Below are positions 45,933 through 54,282 of a DNA stretch of 64,000 nt, in pieces. The notes under the pieces were generated by a model. That model made no database searches. It was not told the origin of the DNA and worked only from the letters and a program-made list of their open reading frames with translations. A program made the position numbers and the translations under genes. The stretch spans positions 568,197 to 632,196 of the forward strand of contig NZ_NJGY01000004.1 of the NCBI RefSeq assembly GCF_002250505.1, read 5' to 3'. Source of the stretch: Janthinobacterium sp. PC23-8. Lineage in GTDB: Bacteria; Pseudomonadota; Gammaproteobacteria; Burkholderiales; Burkholderiaceae_D. Each line of letters begins with the position of its first letter. Position 1 is the stretch's first letter.

Positions 45933-46997
45933 TCAAGGCCAGATCGCTTGCAGCACCGCCGCCAGGTGATAGCCGCCATTGATCAGCTGCGTTTTCGCCA
46001 GCGCCGAGCTGGGCACGGGGTAGTCATCAGGCACGCTCAGGGACCACACATAATATGGCTCACCCTTGCGGCTGGTCTGCTGCGTGGCCGGCCCGGCCAC
46101 CACACCGGCATACGCGATTTTTGACGCGGCCAGCGAGACATCGGCCCACTGATACGGCCAGGTGGACGGCTCGCCGCTGTTGCCGGGCACCTCAGGCTGG
46201 CCGGCGATCACGGTCTGCGCAAACTGGCGCGGCGTGCGCGTCGACAGGCGCCGCATCGCATAGTCGACCACGGTGCTGTCCCAGTAAGAGTGCAGCGGCC
46301 GGGTTGGCGACTGCGGATAGGCGGCAGGTTTCGGCGCCGCCTCTTGCACAGGCAACGCCGCGGGGATCACAGCCTCTGACAGCGCCGTGATCCGCGCGTC
46401 ATCCAGGAGCAAATTGTTGCCGCCGCGTGCATCGAAAATCGCCATGCCATCGATCTGTGCCTGGGTTTCCGGCACCACAAAATGGCCGTCTTTGGCCAGA
46501 TACGCGGCGCCCACATGCAAAGGCTGGTGGATATCGCCAACCATATGCGTGAGCAGGATCAGCGCCTGGCGCGGCGTGAACTGGTGCGGATTGCTGGTCG
46601 CATCGCTTTTTCCCTGCAACACCAGGATCGCCTGTTTCAAGGTCTGCACGATATCGTTGTCGGCGCTGCCCACGGCGCCATCGCGATAGTGCGCGTTCTG
46701 GAAGGCAATATCGGTGTAGTGGTATTCGCTGTGCCTGGGGTTTTGCGCCACATAGGCCAGCATTTCGGGCGTTTGCGGGCCGCAATACGTCCCCTTCACG
46801 CAGTCGGGCCAGTTGGCAATCGATTCAAGCGTCTCGCCGGGCAGCAGCAAGGCGGCAACATGCGCCTGGGCCGCGCTACCCTTGAGCAACTGGTCGGCAA
46901 TCGCTCCCACGGCGCGGTGGCCGTCAGTGCCCCAGGCCAGCGCATTGCCGGTCATAAAGGTGCCAGCCAGCGCCAGCGCACAGCTCAGTTTCTTCAT
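45933..46997 (-). CDS. secreted S1/P1-type nuclease
   Basis: A 354-aa zinc nuclease with a signal peptide of about 21 residues (MKKLSCALALAGTFMTGNALA). The mature protein starts WGTDGHRAVGAIAD; the N-terminal Trp after cleavage is the first zinc ligand in this family. Further ligands are ESIANWPDC, HYTDI, THMVGDIHQPLH and the His/Asp in GGNNLLLDD and LHSYWD. It degrades single-stranded DNA/RNA and 3'-mononucleotides outside the cytoplasm. The ATG at 46997 shares its A with the PLD stop (TGATG). A GTG at 47000 is an alternative start. Confidence 0.92.
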   Translation of the reverse strand: MKKLSCALALAGTFMTGNALAWGTDGHRAVGAIADQLLKGSAAQAHVAALLLPGETLESIANWPDCVKGTYCGPQTPEMLAYVAQNPRHSEYHYTDIAFQNAHYRDGAVGSADNDIVQTLKQAILVLQGKSDATSNPHQFTPRQALILLTHMVGDIHQPLHVGAAYLAKDGHFVVPETQAQIDGMAIFDARGGNNLLLDDARITALSEAVIPAALPVQEAAPKPAAYPQSPTRPLHSYWDSTVVDYAMRRLSTRTPRQFAQTVIAGQPEVPGNSGEPSTWPYQWADVSLAASKIAYAGVVAGPATQQTSRKGEPYYVWSLSVPDDYPVPSSALAKTQLINGGYHLAAVLQAIWP

Positions 46998-48217
46998 CAC
47001 TGTGGCGTCCCCTTGGCTGGTTTCGGATACTGCTTGTTGATATCGAGCGGCTGGGCGTAGCCGGAACTCCAGGTTTGCTCATGCAAGGCCGCCAGGCGCT
47101 GCGCCATCGCCTCGCTGCGCAGCACCACTTCCAGGTTGCGCGACAGGTCAAAATAGCCGCCGGCCCAGTTGCTGGTGCCGACCCAGGCCAGCTTGCCGTC
47201 GATGGTCATGGTCTTGCTGTGGATCACGCGTGCAAACGGAATAAAACCGGTCGAGGCAGCGGGAATCGTCACGATGCGGATCTCGACGTTGGGCACCAGC
47301 GCCAGGCTTTTCAGGTAGGCGATCGCCGGCGCTTCCGTGTTCCAGGCCGATACCATCAATTTGATTTTCACGCCACGCTGGGCGGCCGCGCGCACGGCGT
47401 TGTCGATCACGGCGTAATACGGCCGCGTGCGATTCGGACCATACGACAGCGGGGCGTAGTCGAGCAACTGGATGCGCACTTCGCTTTTGGCGTCGGCCAG
47501 CAAGGCCGGCAAGCCGCTTTCCGAGTCGCCGACGCCAAGCGGGTTATACGCGTTCGGGCTGGCCAGCAAGAAGGCGTTCTGCGCATAGTTGGCCGGCACC
47601 GTTTTGCTGTTGAGCACGGTGGCGCGCCCGCCTTTGGCCGTCAGGGCCTGCGCCTGCCAGTCCTGTTCGAAAATCGCCTGCACCTGGGAAACGATGGCCA
47701 ATTCGGTGATTTTCAAGCCCGTTTCATGGATATGCTCGAACGAGCGCCAGTCGAAATTCTGGCTGCCGATATACGCGACCTTGCCGTCGACGGCCAGGTA
47801 TTTGGCATGCACGATGCCGTTGCCGGTGATTTTATTAAAATCGATAATGCGCAGTTCCAGGTTGGGAATCGCCTTCAGTTGCTCGATGGTGGCCGGCTCC
47901 GACAGGCCCACGCCTTTCAAATCGAGCAGGAAGCGGATCTTCACGCCGCGCTGGCCGGCGGCCGTCAGGCTGGCCAGCACTTTTTCAAAGGCCGTGCCTG
48001 GTTTAGTGACGGCGTAGAACTGGGCCAGGACGATCTCGTTTTTTGCCGAGTCGAACAGTTCGCGCCATACCGCAACGGGTTCGCGCAGGTCCGGATTGGC
48101 CAGCGTGGTTTCCACCGGCGAGGTGTGCACCAGCTCAAAGCCGGGAATCGTGAAATCGGCGTGGGCGCTGCCCGCGAACAGGCTGCTCAGCAGAACGGAA
48201 ACGAATAAACGACGCAT
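46997..48217 (-). CDS. secreted phospholipase D superfamily protein (candidate nuclease)
   Basis: A 406-aa protein with a signal peptide of about 20 residues (MRRLFVSVLLSSLFAGSAHA). Two HKD motifs are present: HAKYLAVDGKVAYIGSQNFD near 138-157 and HSKTMTIDGKLAWVGTSNW near 335-353. The PLD superfamily includes phospholipases, cardiolipin synthases and Nuc-type nucleases. Export together with a P1 nuclease, a 5'-nucleotidase and a TonB receptor on the same strand makes a nuclease or phosphodiesterase role attractive, but lipid substrates are not excluded. It lies 18 bp after the 5'-nucleotidase gene. Confidence 0.87.
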   Translation of the reverse strand: MRRLFVSVLLSSLFAGSAHADFTIPGFELVHTSPVETTLANPDLREPVAVWRELFDSAKNEIVLAQFYAVTKPGTAFEKVLASLTAAGQRGVKIRFLLDLKGVGLSEPATIEQLKAIPNLELRIIDFNKITGNGIVHAKYLAVDGKVAYIGSQNFDWRSFEHIHETGLKITELAIVSQVQAIFEQDWQAQALTAKGGRATVLNSKTVPANYAQNAFLLASPNAYNPLGVGDSESGLPALLADAKSEVRIQLLDYAPLSYGPNRTRPYYAVIDNAVRAAAQRGVKIKLMVSAWNTEAPAIAYLKSLALVPNVEIRIVTIPAASTGFIPFARVIHSKTMTIDGKLAWVGTSNWAGGYFDLSRNLEVVLRSEAMAQRLAALHEQTWSSGYAQPLDINKQYPKPAKGTPQ

Positions 48218-48235
48218 GGGTTTTCCTTGTAGTGA

Positions 48236-49936
48236 TTAGTTGACGCGCACGATGCGGCCCGCCGCAGTGGCGCTGCCGGCCGGCTTGCCGGCGCGCGCGC
48301 GGGCAATCAGGTAATTGCTGAAGGCGTCGATATCGCGCACGCCCGTCTCCAGGCGGCGCGTACCGTTGGCCAGCACGGTAAAACGGTCGCCGCCGCCGGC
48401 CAGGAAACTGTTGACGGCGACCCGGTATTGCTGCTCATCCTGGAGCGCCACGCCATCGAGCATAATGCTGCCCGGCAGCACGCGCTGGCCTTGCGGGCGG
48501 GTGCTGTCCCAGCGGTAGCTAAAACCTTCGGAGACCTGCAGCAGATTGCCCTCGTCGGCTGTGGCATCGGGCCATTGCTGTTCCAGCAAGCTGTGGATCT
48601 GCGCGCCCGACAGGCTGACGACGATCAGGGTATTGCCGAACGGCACCACCGCCTGGTTCTGGCCCACATTGGTCATCAGGTCGGGACCCGCTTCCAGGTC
48701 CTTGCGGATGCCGCCATTGTTCATCAGCCCGATCTGGGCACCAAAGGCGCGCGCGCCGGACAGGGTACTGTCGGCCACCAGGTCGCCCAGCGCCGAGGCG
48801 CCGCTGCCCTTGGTGCTGCGGCCGACCAGCGGCACGGCAATCTTTGCTACCGGGCGCGACAGTTCAGCCAGGCTGCGCTGTTTGACTGCGGCCAGGTAGG
48901 CGGCCACTTGCTGGTCCGGTTCGAACATGCCGGGCAACATCACGACGTTCTGCGCGCTGGCGTCGAGCACCGCATTTTTATCGGTATCGACCTTGAGCTT
49001 GATGCGCGTGAGCATATGGCCGCCCATCTGCGCCTGCGTGACCAGCCGGCCATCGACGCGGCACAGATAGCCCTGGTGCGAATGGCCACTGATCACCAGT
49101 TGAATGGCCGGATCGAGGCGCCTGACGACATCGATCACGGGGCCATGCAGCTTGCCGCAGTCGGGCTGGTCGATGAATTCTTCCGTCTCGCCGCCCTGGT
49201 GCAGCAGCACCACGAACACGTTGACCCCTTGCGCCCGCAGCGCCGGCAAGGTGGCGTTGATGGCGTCGGCTTCGTCACCAAACTGCAGGCCGGCAATGCC
49301 GGCCGCCGTCACCACGGACGGCGTGTCTTTCAGCACGGCGCCGATCAGGCCCACTTTCACGCCATGCGCGTGTTCAATCTTGTACGCGGGCAACAACGAC
49401 TTGCCTGTTTGCGTGTCGATCACATTGGCGGCCAGGTAGCTATAGCTGGCGCCGGGAAACTGCGGGCTGTATTGGCAGGCCTTGTCGGCGCGTGCGGAGT
49501 CGCAGCCGCCGCGCTGCTGGCGCAGCAATTCCGCCTTGCCCTGGTCAAATTCGTGGTTGCCGACCGAGCTGGCCGTCATGCCCAGCATATTCATGGCAAC
49601 GATGCTGGGCTCATCGGCCCACAGGGACGACATGGCGGGGCTGGCGCCCACCAGGTCGCCATTGCCGACAAAAATCAGTTGTGCATCTTCACGGCGCCAG
49701 GCCTTGAGGGCGCCGGACAGCACATCGATGCCGCCGGCCTGCACGGTGACCTTGCGGGCGGGATCGTTGACGCTGGTGTAAGTGAATTTGCTGCTGTCGA
49801 GATTGCCATGGAAATCATTCAGGGCGACCAGGTTGAGTTCGACCGGGCCGCGCGGCGGCGTGGCGCAGCCAGCCAGCGTGGCAAGTGCCAGGATCAGGGC
49901 CGCGCGGGCCAATGGAGTGCGTGGAAAAATCACCAT
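48236..49936 (-). CDS. lipoprotein 5'-nucleotidase / metallophosphoesterase (UshA type)
   Basis: A 566-aa protein. A lipoprotein signal (ALILALATLAGC, Cys at about 23) anchors it in the envelope. The N-terminal metallophosphoesterase domain shows LVALNDFHGN, GNGDLVGASP, GNHEFDQGK, VVLLHQGG and ISGHSHQGY. The C-terminal 5'-nucleotidase domain has LGDLVADS, GLMNNGGIRKDL and VPFGNTLIVVSLSG for nucleoside binding. It releases nucleosides from 5'-mononucleotides, the product of nucleases. The ATG at 49936 is chosen because it gives a clean lipobox. A strong terminator separates it from the TonB receptor upstream, so it may have its own weak promoter or depend on read-through. Confidence 0.9.
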   Translation of the reverse strand: MVIFPRTPLARAALILALATLAGCATPPRGPVELNLVALNDFHGNLDSSKFTYTSVNDPARKVTVQAGGIDVLSGALKAWRREDAQLIFVGNGDLVGASPAMSSLWADEPSIVAMNMLGMTASSVGNHEFDQGKAELLRQQRGGCDSARADKACQYSPQFPGASYSYLAANVIDTQTGKSLLPAYKIEHAHGVKVGLIGAVLKDTPSVVTAAGIAGLQFGDEADAINATLPALRAQGVNVFVVLLHQGGETEEFIDQPDCGKLHGPVIDVVRRLDPAIQLVISGHSHQGYLCRVDGRLVTQAQMGGHMLTRIKLKVDTDKNAVLDASAQNVVMLPGMFEPDQQVAAYLAAVKQRSLAELSRPVAKIAVPLVGRSTKGSGASALGDLVADSTLSGARAFGAQIGLMNNGGIRKDLEAGPDLMTNVGQNQAVVPFGNTLIVVSLSGAQIHSLLEQQWPDATADEGNLLQVSEGFSYRWDSTRPQGQRVLPGSIMLDGVALQDEQQYRVAVNSFLAGGGDRFTVLANGTRRLETGVRDIDAFSNYLIARARAGKPAGSATAAGRIVRVN

Positions 49937-49989
49937 GGAATCGACAGTCTTGAAAAAATAAAAAGGAAAAAAGGGAAAAACATCTGGTC

Positions 49990-50025
49990 GATAAAAAACG
50001 GCTGGTGTCGCCACCAGCCGTTTCG
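49990..50025 (-). terminator. strong terminator after the TonB-dependent receptor gene
   Basis: A perfect 12-bp stem AAACGGCTGGTG/CACCAGCCGTTT with a 4-nt loop lies about 30 bp after the receptor stop. On the minus strand it is followed by TTTTTTAT. It probably sets receptor expression above that of the 5'-nucleotidase gene. Confidence 0.9.
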
Positions 50026-50053
50026 AGCTTGCTAACTTACAAGGCAGTCACGA

Positions 50054-53000
50054 TCAGAATTCGTACTTGACCGTTGCTTGCAGCGCCCATTGGGACTCGC
50101 CTTTTTGTTGACGCACGGTGTAGTCCTCTACCTTGTCACGCACCTGGTAGATATAGCGACCGTTTGCATCGAGGCCGGCAAAGTCAACGAAGTTGCGCGT
50201 CTGGCCACCGGCGGAGCGGAAAGCCATTTCATTGATACGCCCCCACTTGCGGTTGATCATGTTGCCCACGTTAAAGAAGTCCATGGTGAACACGCCTTTG
50301 TTGCCCTTGAAGAAGCCTGGCACTTCTTGACTGATGCGCATGTCAAAGCTGTTGGTCCATGGCGAGAAGCTGCCATTACGCTTGGTCACGCCGCCAGCGG
50401 TATTGCGCAGGTCACCATTGCCGTTCACAAATGCCCAGAAACGGTCTTCATTGGCATGGCTGGTGGCGGTATCGCCACGGAAGACCACTTCACCGGAACC
50501 TGGACGCGATGGAATGTACATCAGGTCATTGCCGTTGACGCCGTCGCCGTTCAAGTCATTGTTGTAAGTCCAGCTGTATGGCTTGCCCTTGCGGCCTTCA
50601 TAGAACAGACCAAAGGTGGTCTTGTAGTTGTCGAAAAAGCGCTGCTGCCAGTTGAAGACAGCATTGAAACGGTCTTTAACCAGATAGCTTGAATTGGCTG
50701 CAATGTTTTCATTCGGGTTGAGAATGGCGCGGGCATTGAAGTTCGAATTCGACACGGACGACGTCAGTGGCGCAACTTCGGTTGCATCGGTATAGGTATA
50801 AGCAACCGACCAGCCAAAACCCTTGCTCATCGGCTGGGTCAACGACAGCGTGACCAGATTACCTGCACCTTTGTCAGTTTTCTTTGCAAGCAACACATTA
50901 TTGTAGTTGATGTTCTTCAACGCGCGGTTGCTGGCGTTAGCGCAGCTTGCAGCGGCAGTTGTGCTCAGACCGCCATTGGAAGTCCAGCAAGCGGTGTTAT
51001 AGGCATTGGCGGTGTAATACAGCGCACGGCCATCGGTACCGGTACGGGTTGCTGTGCCCAGATTCAAATTCTCGTAGTAAATCGCGTCTTTGTTCTGTGT
51101 ACGCAGGTATTCAGCGCCGAATACCAGACCCATCCATGGCAACTCATGCTCGAACGCCAGGTTGCCTTTCCAGATCGACGGTTGACGCAGCTCAGGCGAC
51201 AGGAAGTCGACGTTGTTGGCAGGCGTTGCGCCAATATTGGTCGGCTGGTTGTTTGGATCAGGATTGAAGGTACCGCCAACGCTTGGGCACGCTACGGCGA
51301 AGCCAGTACCGCAACCGATCACTGCCGTGGCAACGCCAGGATTGGAGAATGGGTTGGACAGCCAGACCGAAGCGGCCGCGCCCTGGAACAGGCCGAAACC
51401 ACCACGCAATTGCGTTGGGCGGGCGCTCTCGAACTTGTAATTGAAGCCGACACGTGGCTGTACCAAAGTCTGTCCATCGATGGTCTGCGTATTGTCCAGA
51501 CCAAAACCACCGGTCTGCGCGGTACCGCCACGACGAGTGTCAGCAAGGTTGACGACACCTGCGACGGTCGGGGCGGCTGCTGGCACATTGCGCAACGGAC
51601 GATCGCTGATGCCCGCCTTATCGACGCGCACGCCGTATTGAATGGTCAGCTGCTTGTTGATGGTCCAGACATCTTGCGCGAAGAAACCATAGTTCTTCAT
51701 GCTGAAGTCGGAGATGGCGTTTTGCAGGGAACCGCCAGGCACCGGTACCTGTACCTGATAGCCATTGGGGCGACCTATGCGGAAGTTTTCCAGCACAGCT
51801 TGCTGATGAATCGCAGAACTTGCAGTACTGCAATTGAACGTGGTCGTGCCATCGGGATTTTTCGGCACAAACGAATACGCTACGTTGTTAATACAGGCAA
51901 AGTTATAGTTGCCATTGATGTTCTGCAGATACGCATTGTAAATGTCGTTCTTGCTGAAATCGCTACCGAATTTCACTTCATGGTCACCCAGAGCCCAGTT
52001 AGCGCCCAGATAGACATCCTTGGTCTTGGTGCGCAGTTCGTTATGCTGGTAGGACTGGTCAGTACCAAAGTTCAGGTAACGGTTGCTGGTCGACACGCCC
52101 GCAGGCGAGCCGGCTGGCAATGCGCCGGAAAACTGCAGCGCCATGGTCGGCAGCGTGGAATTGTTTTTCGGCAAACTTTCATAGTCGCGCGACGATACTT
52201 TGAACTCGGTCGAGAACGTTGGCGTCCAGTCGGCAAACCATTGACCGACCGTCGTTTCGATTGTCTTGTTTTGTTGACGCCAGGCGCTGTTCAAGGCGAT
52301 GCCACTTGACGTTACGCCGGTAAACATCGGCTCGGACTGATCGGTTTTCGAATAACGGACCATCGCGCGATGGTTGTCATTGATATTCCAGTCCAGTTTC
52401 AGCAAAGTATCGTCCACCGTCATCTTGGTACCGGCCGGCACCTCGGTCGTGCCGATGTTCAAGCCATACTGACTCTGGGCAATGGCGCGCGCCTGGTCGA
52501 TCGCCGACTGGGTGACACCGACGTTGGTCATGGAACTGCCCAGCGGGCCAAAGCTCGGTGCGGTACGCGTGCTTTCCAGCTTTTCTTTGTTGGCAAAGAA
52601 GAACAGTTTATCCTGGATCAGCGGGCCGCCAACGGAAGCGCCCTTGGTGGTTTCGCGGAATTTTTCTGGCGAGTAATAGGTGTCTTTCGCGTTGTTATAA
52701 CGATCGCCTGCCATCTTGTCATTACGGAAAACGTAATAGACGCTGCCCTTGAATTCATTGGTGCCGGACTTGGTCACGGCATTGATATTGGCGCCGGTAT
52801 AGCCTTTTTGCGTAACGTCGTAATTGGCGACGTTCACCTGGACCGACTGGATCGCGTCGATCGAGATAGGCTGCTTGGCAGTCGGGCTGCCATTCGATTC
52901 CAGGCCGAAGGTGTCATTCACCGCCACGCCATCGATGGTCATCGAGTTGTAGCGCGAGTTCTGACCAGCTACGGACAATTCGCCGCGCTCTTTGTCGGTC

Positions 53001-53509
53001 TGCGAAACACGCGGGTCGGCGCGGGCGTAATCTTGCAGATTGCGCTGGATCGATGCCTGCATCGCCAGTTCATTCGCGCCGATATTGGTGCCGGCACCCA
53101 TATTGCTGCGATTAAAAATTTGCGCGCGCGCGCCTGTGCCGGTCACGTTCACGGTCTGCATCTGCGCGCCCAGGGTGGCGTCCACACTGGCCGTTTCCGC
53201 CAGTTGCACGTACACGCCTTCGCGCTTTTCAATCTGGCCGTCCTTGGTGACGGTGATGGTGTAAGGACCGCCGGCGCGCAGGCCGCGAGCGACGTAGCGC
53301 CCTTCCGCATCGGTCGTCACATTGCTGACGGAACCCGATTCGGTGTGCACGATGGTGACGGTAGCGCCGGCCGCAGGCTGGCCGTTGCTGGAGGAAATGC
53401 GTCCGCCGATGGAGGAAGTCGTATTCTGTGCGAACGATGGTGCGGCCGCCAGAGCGATAGACAGGCTTAGCGCGATTTGCGTCAGCCGAAGTCGTTTGTG
53501 ATTGATCAT
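50054..53509 (-). CDS. very large TonB-dependent receptor with N-terminal carboxypeptidase-regulatory-like domain
   Basis: A 1151-aa outer-membrane receptor (Oar-like). A signal peptide of about 27 residues ends AAAPSFAQN. A CarboxypepD_reg-like beta domain spans about 30-115 (GGRISSSNGQPAAGATVTI, RYVARGLRAGGPYTI). A plug follows, with ISIDAIQSVQVNVANYDVTQKGYTGANINAVTKSG. The rest is barrel strands, ending LQATVKYEF with the terminal Phe. It is longer than classic siderophore receptors and of the size used for large polymers. Downstream genes encode a 5'-nucleotidase, a PLD-family protein and a P1 nuclease. Copy C of the shared promoter element lies about 450 bp upstream. Uptake of DNA/RNA fragments or nucleotides is therefore proposed. 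Confidence 0.88.
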   Translation of the reverse strand: MINHKRLRLTQIALSLSIALAAAPSFAQNTTSSIGGRISSSNGQPAAGATVTIVHTESGSVSNVTTDAEGRYVARGLRAGGPYTITVTKDGQIEKREGVYVQLAETASVDATLGAQMQTVNVTGTGARAQIFNRSNMGAGTNIGANELAMQASIQRNLQDYARADPRVSQTDKERGELSVAGQNSRYNSMTIDGVAVNDTFGLESNGSPTAKQPISIDAIQSVQVNVANYDVTQKGYTGANINAVTKSGTNEFKGSVYYVFRNDKMAGDRYNNAKDTYYSPEKFRETTKGASVGGPLIQDKLFFFANKEKLESTRTAPSFGPLGSSMTNVGVTQSAIDQARAIAQSQYGLNIGTTEVPAGTKMTVDDTLLKLDWNINDNHRAMVRYSKTDQSEPMFTGVTSSGIALNSAWRQQNKTIETTVGQWFADWTPTFSTEFKVSSRDYESLPKNNSTLPTMALQFSGALPAGSPAGVSTSNRYLNFGTDQSYQHNELRTKTKDVYLGANWALGDHEVKFGSDFSKNDIYNAYLQNINGNYNFACINNVAYSFVPKNPDGTTTFNCSTASSAIHQQAVLENFRIGRPNGYQVQVPVPGGSLQNAISDFSMKNYGFFAQDVWTINKQLTIQYGVRVDKAGISDRPLRNVPAAAPTVAGVVNLADTRRGGTAQTGGFGLDNTQTIDGQTLVQPRVGFNYKFESARPTQLRGGFGLFQGAAASVWLSNPFSNPGVATAVIGCGTGFAVACPSVGGTFNPDPNNQPTNIGATPANNVDFLSPELRQPSIWKGNLAFEHELPWMGLVFGAEYLRTQNKDAIYYENLNLGTATRTGTDGRALYYTANAYNTACWTSNGGLSTTAAASCANASNRALKNINYNNVLLAKKTDKGAGNLVTLSLTQPMSKGFGWSVAYTYTDATEVAPLTSSVSNSNFNARAILNPNENIAANSSYLVKDRFNAVFNWQQRFFDNYKTTFGLFYEGRKGKPYSWTYNNDLNGDGVNGNDLMYIPSRPGSGEVVFRGDTATSHANEDRFWAFVNGNGDLRNTAGGVTKRNGSFSPWTNSFDMRISQEVPGFFKGNKGVFTMDFFNVGNMINRKWGRINEMAFRSAGGQTRNFVDFAGLDANGRYIYQVRDKVEDYTVRQQKGESQWALQATVKYEF

Positions 53510-53959
53510 CTTGTAACCCCAAAAAAGACTATTATTTTGAAATACCGGATAGGCCTGCCGCTCGGCAACACCACCACGCTATTTCCTCTTTACTATATTG
53601 CAACTGTTACGCCGGCCAGGCTGGACAGGTTTTGACGGGACCTGTCTACCTTGTGTTTCCACCATCACAGCCATTTCGATTCAGTCAAAACACTCCCGCA
53701 GCAATGCCATTTGGTCCATGACACAAGGCGCTAGCTCCTGTGACACGGTGTTGCTGCATGACCGGCGATACAGTTTAGCCGGCAAGTGTAATTGTTAAAT
53801 ATTTCAGGACTGTGACACGGCCAAGACACGTCGTGAATTTGGAAGCAGAACAACAAATCTGTTGTTTTCACTGCGCATGTCATCTGATCTACTGCGAAAA
53901 ACCGTTCTATTTGCCGCAACCTCAAAGCAAATTGTGACTTTTTACGTTCAGCCTCATCT

Positions 53960-54030
53960 CACTATGCATCATCGAAAAATGGATGACAAATACGTTTTTT
54001 CTTATACATTTATATATTTAAAGTATAAAT
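53960..54030 (-). promoter_or_regulatory. repeated promoter/operator element, copy C (upstream of TonB receptor)
   Basis: Read towards the receptor: ATTTATA-N9-TATAAAT (54030-54008), 14 nt, GTATTTGTCATCC (53993-53981), 9 nt, TGATGCATAGTG (53971-53960). Embedded promoter: -35 TTGTCA, 17-nt spacer, -10 CATAGT, dyad centre near -65. It is the most diverged copy but keeps the dyad and the -10 region exactly. Confidence 0.7.
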
Positions 54031-54232
54031 TACAGGAAAGTTGCAGGGAAAAAATTGTGTGACATGGCGGCATAAGCTGATGGCGCGAGATTATAAGTGA
54101 GCAAATTGTGCTTGAAATTGATTCATATAAGAAAACAGAAAAAGAGCGATATCTGTCCAAGATTGTGTCGCTTGACAGCCACAAAATTAGCAGAAAAACA
54201 GCGGGAAAAGCGGGGAAGGGAAGCGTCGGGCG

Positions 54233-54255
54233 ACCGGAGAACCCGGCCGCCCTGA
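54233..54255 (-). terminator. possible terminator after adenosine deaminase gene
   Basis: On the minus strand GGCGGCCGG-gttct-CCGGTCGCC forms a 9-bp stem with one G-T pair about 30 bp after the stop. The T-run is poor. Confidence 0.4.
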
Positions 54256-54282
54256 GAGCGTCAGTTTTAATGTAAAGGCAAG

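Larger units (their letters stand above)
53510..54282. other. 773-bp intergenic region upstream of the TonB receptor
   Basis: No convincing gene lies here on either strand. The region is AT-richer than its surroundings, especially 53850-54190. It contains copy C of the repeated promoter element at 53960-54030. That leaves an untranslated leader of about 445 nt before the receptor ATG if this is the only promoter. A 9-bp hairpin at about 54233-54255 lies just downstream of the adenosine deaminase gene and may end its transcript. Short frames such as 53598-53798 have no ribosome site or recognisable content. Confidence 0.6.

Noticed and set aside
48428..50035. A 535-codon plus-strand frame opposite the 5'-nucleotidase gene
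   Set aside because: Same antisense artefact; no domain content, while the minus strand shows all nucleotidase motifs.
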